Source of the DNA: JABDDM01 sp038240295
GTDB taxonomy: Bacteria; Bacteroidota; Ignavibacteria; Palsa-1295
Direction of reading: 5' to 3'
NCBI GenBank assembly: GCA_038240295.1
Contig: JBBSDW010000074.1
Span: forward strand, 1 to 16,409
DNA length: 16,409 nucleotides
Below the pieces are notes generated by a model. It was not told the DNA's origin. It was given only the letters and a program-made list of their open reading frames with translations, and ran no database searches. This document shows, piece by piece, positions 1 to 5,404 of the stretch (position 1 is its first letter; every line of letters begins with the position of its first letter). The translations under genes were made by a program, and so were the position numbers.

Positions 1-45
1 CGTATTCTGCTTCTTCACGCGTGATCGCTGATATGCAAGCTTGAT

Positions 46-174
46 ATGTCTCAAAAAGGAATCGGAAGTCCGAAGCTTCTTTTGAAAGCGAAGGCATTAA
101 TCGGCGATAAGATCAAGTACCAGATCCTTAAACACCTGTTCACTGAGATCTGTGAAGAGAACGGTATCCCCTAA
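46..174 (+). CDS. possible 42-residue small ORF, unknown
   Basis: An ATG at 46 opens a 42-residue frame ending in TAA at 172-174. The frame is open upstream only to a TGA at 22-24, so this is not the tail of a gene entering the window. The product is basic and probably helical, with a Lys/Leu-rich middle and an acidic CEENGIP end. There is no Shine-Dalgarno sequence and I recognise no family. It lies beside decayed genes, so it could be a remnant or a chance frame. Low confidence. Confidence 0.2.
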   Translation: MSQKGIGSPKLLLKAKALIGDKIKYQILKHLFTEICEENGIP

Positions 175-198
175 ACGCTGATTCTTTGATCTATCGAA

Positions 199-435
199 CT
201 ACTTCCACTTTCCCCAGTCTTCCATAATAAGCATGTTCGTGATCCAAACGTCAAGCCCGGGTTCGCGCATCAGGAATCGCACTTCAGACGAAAACTGTCC
301 ACGGTTCTCCTCAAAAGCGGCGTTAGGACTTCCGGCGAAATGCGTCAATTCACCGACTTCCCGTGTTTGCGTACGTGCGGTTTGTGTATAGCAACAAAAC
401 GCGAAGAAAAAGGCGACAGGAATCCAGATAGATCT
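199..435 (-). pseudogene. N-terminal fragment of a secreted DUF7948/SBBP-type protein, start codon lost
   Basis: Reading the minus strand from 435 to the TAG at 199-201 gives 78 codons with no ATG, GTG or TTG at the front. Residues 3-15 form a hydrophobic signal-peptide core (IWIPVAFFFAFCC) followed by a polar stretch. Residues 41-67 then read FEENRGQFSSEVRF and GLDVWIT, which resembles the N-terminal 'ENKGQ..EV.F' region found in large SBBP/beta-propeller secreted proteins of Bacteroidota and relatives (family knowledge). Those proteins run to many hundreds of residues, while here a stop follows 11 residues after the motif. Another frame continues briefly as AYYGRLGKVEVVR, suggesting a further frameshift. 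An AGGAGG lies just upstream of where a start should be, and the junction reads GGAATAGATCT where GGAATGAGATCT would restore an ATG in frame. I infer a decayed gene. The family name is the less certain part. Confidence 0.6.
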
Positions 436-445
436 ATTCCTAGAA

Positions 446-451
446 CCTCCT
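446..451 (-). promoter_or_regulatory. orphaned Shine-Dalgarno sequence of the broken minus-strand gene
   Basis: The minus strand reads AGGAGG here, 10 bases before the first signal-peptide codon at 435. Strong Shine-Dalgarno sequences are rare in this window, so its position in front of a start-less reading frame supports the view that a translated gene once began here and lost its start codon. Confidence 0.45.
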
Positions 452-604
452 CTTGATGGACGGATGAGGGTGGGATAACCGAGACTGCAACTACAACTGA
501 AAAAAACAACTTCCTAAAGACAGCGATAGTTCGCTGATTCGTCCCGGAAGGATTCGGCTTCGATCGAACCGCCGTGCGTCACCCTCGAGAGCTTTTTGGA
601 CCCG

Positions 605-1817
605 TTGAAATGTTACTGCCTGCTACTTTCCGTTTGTGTTTTCGCCGCCTTAGTTGGCGGCAGCGTTCGCGCACAGGATTACAAACTGGCATGCTTCGGA
701 ACCACTCGATATATCGTCGCCGGATGTTCATCAACTATTCTGTCTTCCGAGCGATACGAATATCGTATTCGCACTTACTGGCGGAAGGTTTGGTGCAAAC
801 CCCGCGCTCTATCGTTCGACGAATGGTGGAATGTCATGGGCGGCGACTCCAGGCATTGGCGGCATTGATGGCGAAGTGCTCGACTACCACGCGCTCACTG
901 ACGCACTGTATTACGGAGAGAATTTCGCTGGCATTGTTTATTCTTCTGTCAATCATGGTAGTTCATGGCAGCAAATCGGAAAGCAGGATGCAGCCGTGAC
1001 GCTCTGCTCGCTCGGCGTTTCACCGAATGACGACAAGATCTTCCTTGCCGGATCTAAAACTGGCATCCTCGACCGATCGAGCGATTGAGGCAACAGCTGG
1101 TCTGTGGTCTATCCCGCCGACAGCGTAGCGAACCCCGAAGTGACGAAGGTGATTTTTTCAAGTGTCGCTCCGGCGTTTGCGTTTGCGGCGCGCTGGCATT
1201 CGGCTGCGACTTCGATTGTAAAGACTACCGATGCCGGAGCGAGTTGGAACGCTATCGCGTCGCCAGATCCACATGTCTGGGCGCTTGAGATCGATCAACG
1301 AAAAGGGATGTGTCCGAATGGCAGTCCGTTACATTTCTGGACGGGACTCTTCACCCAATACGCTCCCGACACCACGAAAGGCGGTATGATCGAAGAGACT
1401 ACCGACGGCGGCGTTTCATGGCACACTACCGGCTTTCCAAAAGTGCAGCATCCACCGAGCGTATGGGTGATCAAATTTGATTCAACGAGCGGCACACTCG
1501 CGGCAGCGACAGATTCAGGTATTTTCATCGGGCATGCACCGGCGAGAGGCGTCGCGCAGAATATCCGCTCTCAAGCTTCAATGAACTTGTTCCCGAACCC
1601 TGCCTCGCGTTCGACAACTCTTACGTTACCCGCTGAAACTTCAGATAGAACACCGCTCCATCTGTATAGCGTCCTGGGAAAATTGGTAGCCGCTCAAAAA
1701 TTGTCGAACGGTAAAAATTTTATCGATCTCGCATCGTTGCCTCCGGGCGTCTATTTTGCGCGCATTATAGGAATCAGTGATGTGAGGACATCATCGATGA
1801 TTGTTCTTCCCCACTAA
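605..1817 (+). pseudogene. secreted Asp-box (sortilin/BNR-like) repeat protein with type IX secretion tail, frameshifted and interrupted
   Basis: Three pieces of one gene of about 400 codons lie in line. From a TTG at 605 the frame encodes a signal peptide (KCYCLLLSVCVFAALVGG.VRAQ). Around 676-690 the reading must move by +1, consistent with one inserted base, to join the frame containing NWHASEPLD. That frame runs to TGA at 1086-1088 and continues in the same frame after it. Asp-box motifs recur: STNGGMSW, SSVNHGSSW, SSD-stop-GNSW, TTDAGASW and TTDGGVSW. The stop sits exactly where the box needs a Gly, so GGA to TGA is the simplest explanation. The last ~75 residues (MNLFPNPASRSTTLTLP, LHLYSVLGKLV, LPPGVYFARI) form a type IX C-terminal sorting domain. 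Such proteins are exported to the cell surface as beta-propellers (family knowledge). No ATG is in frame at the front. Two lesions point to a pseudogene, though assembly errors are possible. Confidence 0.8.
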
Positions 1818-1853
1818 CTGTGGAAAGGAGTGCTTAACACAAACGACGCGACG

Positions 1854-2050
1854 TTAATATTGCATCACCGCTTCGAGCGGATGAGGTGGCGGAATGGGAA
1901 ATGTTTGTCCTCATATTCGCTGATCAAAATCGTCAGTATCTCAAGTTCATCCAGCTCTTTCGAACCCGTGGAAAAGCCACGCTGGATCCAGTTGTACGCC
2001 TTTGCAAGCGCCGATTCGTATGGCCGTTCAGTTTTAATTGGTCGTAACAT
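1854..2050 (-). pseudogene. HigA-like antitoxin N-terminus, frameshifted and lacking its HTH domain
   Basis: From an ATG at 2050 (minus strand) the frame reads MLRPIKTERPYESALAKAY, then SKELDELEILTILISEYEDK and HFP. This matches the N-terminal region of HigA/XRE-type antitoxins that continue with a conserved IPPPDPIEAI element (family knowledge). Here the original frame instead runs into RHLIRSKR and a stop at 1865-1867. In the next frame the same bases encode IPPPHPLEAVMQY and then TAA at 1854-1856, so a single base has been lost, most simply one C from a CCCC run near 1904. Even after repair the product ends before the helix-turn-helix domain that would bind the operator. No toxin gene (HigB) is readable upstream. 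This is a remnant of a toxin-antitoxin locus rather than a working antitoxin. Confidence 0.65.
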
Positions 2051-2260
2051 AATACAACTTCGAGACGCTACTTTCCGTACATGATGAAACAACGCGCTTG
2101 CTAAAAATGATCGAAGCCGATAATGCAAATTCTCCACCCAGGATTACCAAACCATTACGCGGCCATTAAGAACCGGGTAACAATCGCTCTTTTAGAGTCG
2201 CAGTGAGCACTTGTCGCAGAACTCGCCTGTTCTTACCGGTGATTCGTAACTCTTGTACTT

Positions 2261-2962
2261 ATGACAAAGACCGTTCTCGTTGTTGACGATGAAAAGGACA
2301 TTCGCGACCTCATCGCATATAATCTTTCGAAAGAAGGCTTCGCCGTTTTAACTGCCGGCGATGGCAATGAAGCGCTTCAGAAATTGGCGGATCATAAAGT
2401 CGCGGTCGTCGTGCTCGACATCATGATGCCGGGCATGGATGGCTTTGAGGTCTGCCGGCGCATCCGCTCGAAAGAGACGATCGCAAATCTTCCGGTGATC
2501 TTTTTGACCGCGCGTTCGGGTGAAGCCGATCAGATCATCGGACTCGAACTTGGCGCCGATGATTATATCCAAAAGCCGGTATCGCCCCGGGTTCTTGTTG
2601 CTCGGGTGAAGTCGATCTTGCGACGAAGCGACATGCCCGAGGTTGCGTCGATGCAGGGCGAGAACAGCGCTGAGCGCGTCGCAGTCGATGGGATCGATAT
2701 CGACCGCGCATCCTACAAAGTAAAGATCGATGGCAGCGAAGTATTTTTTCCGCGCAAGGAATTCGAGCTCCTCTATTTTCTTGCGACACATCCGGGCCGT
2801 GTCTATTCACGCGAAGCGCTTCTCAACCGCGTTTGGGGCGAAGGATCGTATGTGGTCGAACGAACGGTCGATGTTCATATTTTCAAAGTACGCGAAAAAC
2901 TTGGCGGGCGTGGCGAAAAGATCGAAACCGTAAAAGGGGTTGGTTATCGCTTTGTCTCCTGA
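2261..2962 (+). CDS. OmpR/PhoB-family response regulator
   Basis: This 233-residue cytoplasmic transcription factor would be phosphorylated by its partner kinase and then bind DNA. Residues 1-122 form a receiver domain with the acidic pair D9/D10, phosphoacceptor D53 (VVVLDIMMPG), switch T83 (FLTAR) and K105 (YIQKP). Residues about 140-233 are a winged-helix OmpR-type effector domain with the typical FPRKEFELLYFLATHPGRVYS and RTVDVHIFKVREKL segments. Length and order match PhoB/PhoP. The start ATG at 2261 gives the canonical N-terminus; there is no Shine-Dalgarno sequence. The histidine kinase gene follows after 65 bases on the same strand, so the two form a pair, probably a PhoBR-like phosphate or envelope sensor. 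The signal cannot be told from sequence, and no pst or phoU genes are nearby. Confidence 0.95.
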   Translation: MTKTVLVVDDEKDIRDLIAYNLSKEGFAVLTAGDGNEALQKLADHKVAVVVLDIMMPGMDGFEVCRRIRSKETIANLPVIFLTARSGEADQIIGLELGADDYIQKPVSPRVLVARVKSILRRSDMPEVASMQGENSAERVAVDGIDIDRASYKVKIDGSEVFFPRKEFELLYFLATHPGRVYSREALLNRVWGEGSYVVERTVDVHIFKVREKLGGRGEKIETVKGVGYRFVS

Positions 2963-2983
2963 GCGCTGAAAGTGGTAAGGCCG

Positions 2984-2991
2984 TAACTTTG
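2984..2991 (+). promoter_or_regulatory. Bacteroidota-type -7 element (TAACTTTG) before the kinase gene
   Basis: TAACTTTG matches the TAnnTTTG -7 consensus known for the Bacteroidota primary sigma factor. It lies 36 bases before the kinase ATG in the gap after the response regulator, which would let the kinase be transcribed independently. I see no good TTTG -33 element at the usual distance, so this is a tentative call. Confidence 0.35.
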
Positions 2992-3027
2992 CCTCGGATG
3001 ATTTGCGCCTAACTGCACCGCGAGACC

Positions 3028-4092
3028 ATGGGATCCATCGAACGCCAGGCTTTTATTTTTCCTCCTGCGCTGGTCGGGATCGCACTTGCTGCGCTCAATA
3101 TCTGGGTTGGTTCGTGGGCGCATGAATTCCCGATCGGCCTGTTTTCGATCTCACTCACACTCTTCATCCTTTCAATACTTTTCAGCGCGTGGAATGCGCG
3201 TCGGCTCGTTCGCCCGCTGATCGATCTTGTGCCGCAGGCAGATGAAGTTGCAAAAGGCAAACTTGTCGTGTCAAATCATGGCAGTCATGATGTCCCGATC
3301 GAGGTGCAGTCGCTTGCGCGCGCAATCGACCGGATCTCCGAAAATCAGGCGCGCGATCTTGCAGCGATGCAAAAGCTCGAGCGTGTTCGATCGGAATTTC
3401 TTGCTAACGTGTCGCACGAACTTCGGACACCGATCTTTGCCGTACAGGGCTTTATCGAAACGCTTCTCGACGGAGCGATCGACGATCCAGAAGTCAATCG
3501 CGATTTCTTGGAACGCGCGCGTCTGCAAGCGGCCAGGCTCAACGCACTCCTAAGCGACGTCATCGACATTTCGCGCATCGAATCCGGCGAGATGCGAATG
3601 AGCTTTCGGCTTTTTAACATCGCCCAATTTCTTTCGGAGCTTGTTCGCGAAATGCAGGTGCTTGCCGAGTTCAAGAAGATCAAGCTGCGGTTTCTGAACA
3701 GCATCGAAGGAGACAAGCCGGTGGAAGCGTTCGGTGACAAAGAGCGGTTGAAACAGGTGATGATCAACTTGATCGACAACGCGATCAAATACACGAACAA
3801 CGGCGGCACCGTCGAGATCGAACTGACCAAGCAGGCCGTCGATTGCCTTCGTGTCATGGTGAGCGATAATGGTATCGGCATTCCTAACGAGCACCTGCCT
3901 CGCCTGTTCGAGCGATTCTATCGCGTCGATAAAGACCGTGCGCGCAATTCGCCGGGTGGCACCGGACTTGGGCTCGCGATCGTCAAACACATTACCGAAG
4001 CGCACCGAGGCAAACTTTCGGTCGTAAGCCAACCGGGCAAAGGGAGCAGTTTTTCGTTTACGGTGCACGAAGAACCATTTAATGTCATGTAG
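3028..4092 (+). CDS. PhoR-like membrane sensor histidine kinase
   Basis: This 354-residue inner-membrane kinase autophosphorylates and passes phosphate to the regulator encoded just upstream. Residues 8-30 and 36-56 are two membrane helices joined by only a few residues, so there is almost no periplasmic sensor. Residues ~57-110 look like a HAMP linker (RRLVRPLIDLVPQADEVAKGKL). The dimerisation and phosphoacceptor segment holds H130 in FLANVSHELRTP. The ATPase domain has an N-box with N247 and N251 (INLIDNAIKYT), a G1 box at D280 (DNGIGIP), an F-box around 294-298 (LFERFYRVD) and a G2 box at 311-315 (GTGLGL). All catalytic motifs are intact. The family usually carries a PAS domain between HAMP and the His-box; here it is missing. 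The ATG at 3028 was chosen because it precedes the first hydrophobic segment. Confidence 0.95.
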   Translation: MGSIERQAFIFPPALVGIALAALNIWVGSWAHEFPIGLFSISLTLFILSILFSAWNARRLVRPLIDLVPQADEVAKGKLVVSNHGSHDVPIEVQSLARAIDRISENQARDLAAMQKLERVRSEFLANVSHELRTPIFAVQGFIETLLDGAIDDPEVNRDFLERARLQAARLNALLSDVIDISRIESGEMRMSFRLFNIAQFLSELVREMQVLAEFKKIKLRFLNSIEGDKPVEAFGDKERLKQVMINLIDNAIKYTNNGGTVEIELTKQAVDCLRVMVSDNGIGIPNEHLPRLFERFYRVDKDRARNSPGGTGLGLAIVKHITEAHRGKLSVVSQPGKGSSFSFTVHEEPFNVM

Positions 4093-4116
4093 TCTGCGCG
4101 CGTGCGCGAGCGTCGG

Positions 4117-4124
4117 TATCTTTG
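4117..4124 (+). promoter_or_regulatory. Bacteroidota-type -7 element (TATCTTTG) abutting the rluE start
   Basis: TATCTTTG fits TAnnTTTG exactly and ends four bases before the ATG at 4129. If the -7 element is used, transcription would start at or within a base or two of the start codon, giving a leaderless message. It also argues that translation starts at 4129 rather than at the GTG at 4102, which lies upstream of this element. Confidence 0.55.
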
Positions 4125-4128
4125 CATC

Positions 4129-4743
4129 ATGAAAAAAGTGACGACGCCGAACGCTGCCCACAAAATGCAGACGCTGATCAAGAAGGATCTCAGGTACATT
4201 CTGTTCAATAAGCCCTATGGGGTACTGAGTCAATTCACTGCCGATCATCCCGGCCAGCGCACGCTTGCGGAGTTCGGAATTCCTGAAGATGTCTATCCCG
4301 CCGGCAGGCTCGATAAAGATTCGGAGGGATTGCTCTTGCTCACAAACGATGGCTCGCTCATTAAAAAAATGCTCGATCCGAAAGAGGGCCATCAGCGGAC
4401 GTATCTTGTTCAGGTCGAAGGTCAGTTGAACGAAGAGGCGCTGGACAAACTTCGGGAGGGCGTTGATATCTCGGGCTACAAAACGCTTCCGGCTCACGCC
4501 GAATTTTTACGGAGACCTCCCGCAGTCGCCGAACGCGAACCGCCCATTCGCGCACGAAAGCAGATCCCAACTTCCTGGCTTGAACTTACGCTTGTCGAAG
4601 GTAAAAACCGTCAGGTGCGCCACATGACAGCCGCAGTAGGATTCCCAACGCTTCGGCTCATAAGGATCTCGCTCGGCGACCTCAAGATCAAAGGCCTCGA
4701 AGCCGGCACCTGGAAAAAAATCCCAAGGGAAAAACTAATGTAG
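4129..4743 (+). CDS. rluE: RluE-type 23S rRNA pseudouridine synthase
   Basis: This enzyme of the RsuA/RluB/RluE/RluF family converts a uridine of 23S rRNA to pseudouridine. Starting at the ATG at 4129 it is 204 residues with no S4 RNA-binding domain, which fits the short RluE type rather than RluB or RsuA. The fold opens with YILFNKPYGVLSQF. The catalytic aspartate is D62 in AGRLDKDSEGLLLLTNDG. The later motif EGKNRQVRHMTAAVGFPTLRL (4590-4652) is the family's conserved C-terminal signature. The start at 4129 is preferred because a promoter-like TATCTTTG lies just before it. The gene follows the kinase by 36 bases but seems to have its own promoter. Its stop TAG overlaps a perfect hairpin. The exact target nucleotide is inferred from the family only. 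Confidence 0.9.
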   Translation: MKKVTTPNAAHKMQTLIKKDLRYILFNKPYGVLSQFTADHPGQRTLAEFGIPEDVYPAGRLDKDSEGLLLLTNDGSLIKKMLDPKEGHQRTYLVQVEGQLNEEALDKLREGVDISGYKTLPAHAEFLRRPPAVAEREPPIRARKQIPTSWLELTLVEGKNRQVRHMTAAVGFPTLRLIRISLGDLKIKGLEAGTWKKIPREKLM

Positions 4744-4763
4744 GTCGGGTTTCAACCCGACCT
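4742..4763 (+). repeat. 9-bp perfect hairpin at the 3' end of rluE
   Basis: AGGTCGGGT and ACCCGACCT flank the loop TTCA, and the left arm begins inside the TAG stop codon of the pseudouridine synthase gene. No U-tract follows, so it is not a classical intrinsic terminator. It may still stop transcription or protect the message end, or it may be a copy of a REP-like palindrome. It opens the repeat-rich gap that runs to 5404. Confidence 0.7.
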
Positions 4764-4808
4764 CGAATCTCAGCAAAGAGGAAGTCCTCACCAACTTCTA
4801 CCAGATAA

Positions 4809-5000
4809 TCATTCCTGCGAAGCGGTAATCCATCCCCGTATTTTTGTCATTCCCGGCGGAAATCCATCCCTTAAGCATCAAGCAGAAACAATCGATGTCG
4901 ACAAGAACAATTGATCGACCAGTCATTCTGAGGAAGCGTCCGATCATCATCGCTTTGCATCAACTCCATGCCCGACGAAGAATCTTACCTCACATTCGCA
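4809..5000. repeat. degenerate intergenic repeats of the CATTCC..AATCCATCCC and GTCATTCTGAGGA types
   Basis: Two decayed units of the form CATTCC-(C)GCG-...-AATCCATCCC occur at about 4809-4836 and 4846-4870. A third element starts with GTCATTCTGAGGAAGCG at 4922 and ends in GACGAAGAATCTTA near 5000. A relative of the third unit is at 14973-15044. No protein with family-like features is readable on either strand between 4764 and 5404, so the whole 640-base gap is repeat sequence between two convergent genes. Confidence 0.55.
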
Positions 5001-5106
5001 TGACCACCTCATTCATGGAAAGATCCTTCATACTTCATAATTCAAACCTCATACTTGCCCCAGTGTTCGTATCGATCGTTGAAGTTGGATTATTCTCTGG
5101 GCCAGC

Positions 5107-5152
5107 ATTCCATTAGATGCTTCACTTCGCTAAAGCTCGTTCAGCATGACAT
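5107..5152. repeat. 46-bp intergenic repeat, copy 1
   Basis: This 46-bp unit, beginning ATTCCATTAGATGCTTCACT and ending TCAGCATGACAT, recurs at 5301-5346 with 44 of 46 positions identical. The two differences fall on one base pair of a short stem (ATGCT at 5117-5121 with AGCAT at 5143-5147). It is non-coding on both strands as far as I can see. Confidence 0.8.
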
Positions 5153-5191
5153 GATCCGAAAACTTTCTCGTCAGGACAACACACTCAAAGC

Positions 5192-5346
5192 ATGTCATCC
5201 TGAGCGAAGCATTCATCGCTCCTGCGATGAATGCGGAGAGAAGGATCTCATGGAACGCTGGCTACGATTCCCTTCGAACAGTCAGCGCTGCCGCCCCGAT
5301 ATTCCATTAGATCCTTCACTTCGCTAAAGCTCGTTCAGGATGACAT
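5192..5346. repeat. 155-bp palindromic intergenic element containing repeat copy 2
   Basis: Outer arms ATGTCATCCTGAGCG (5192-5206) and its complement at 5332-5346 match at 14 of 15 positions. Inner arms GAAGGATCT (5240-5248) and AGATCCTTC (5309-5317) match perfectly. Inside the left half lies a separate perfect 11-bp hairpin, GCATTCATCGC-TCCT-GCGATGAATGC (5209-5234). The right end (5301-5346) is the second copy of the 46-bp repeat. The nested architecture resembles non-autonomous palindromic elements (MITE/REP-like), but no transposase is present. It sits between the convergent rluE and IgGFc-domain genes. Confidence 0.7.
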
Positions 5347-5404
5347 TCCCAATCGGTGAGCTCGTGTGAAGAACCTGCCAGGCTTCGCGAACGGTCGCGA
5401 CTGG

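Noticed and set aside
2051..2260. Possible HigB toxin remnant upstream of the HigA-like fragment
   Set aside because: Short stretches such as KRVV and FIMYGK in different frames are loosely reminiscent, but too weak to claim.
3550..4497. 315-residue minus-strand frame across the kinase and rluE genes
   Set aside because: It runs antisense to two genes with complete catalytic motifs, and its translation shows no domain.
4844..5327. Two 90-residue plus-strand open frames in the repeat block
   Set aside because: Their translations are made of palindromic repeat sequence, with no family features and no start signals.
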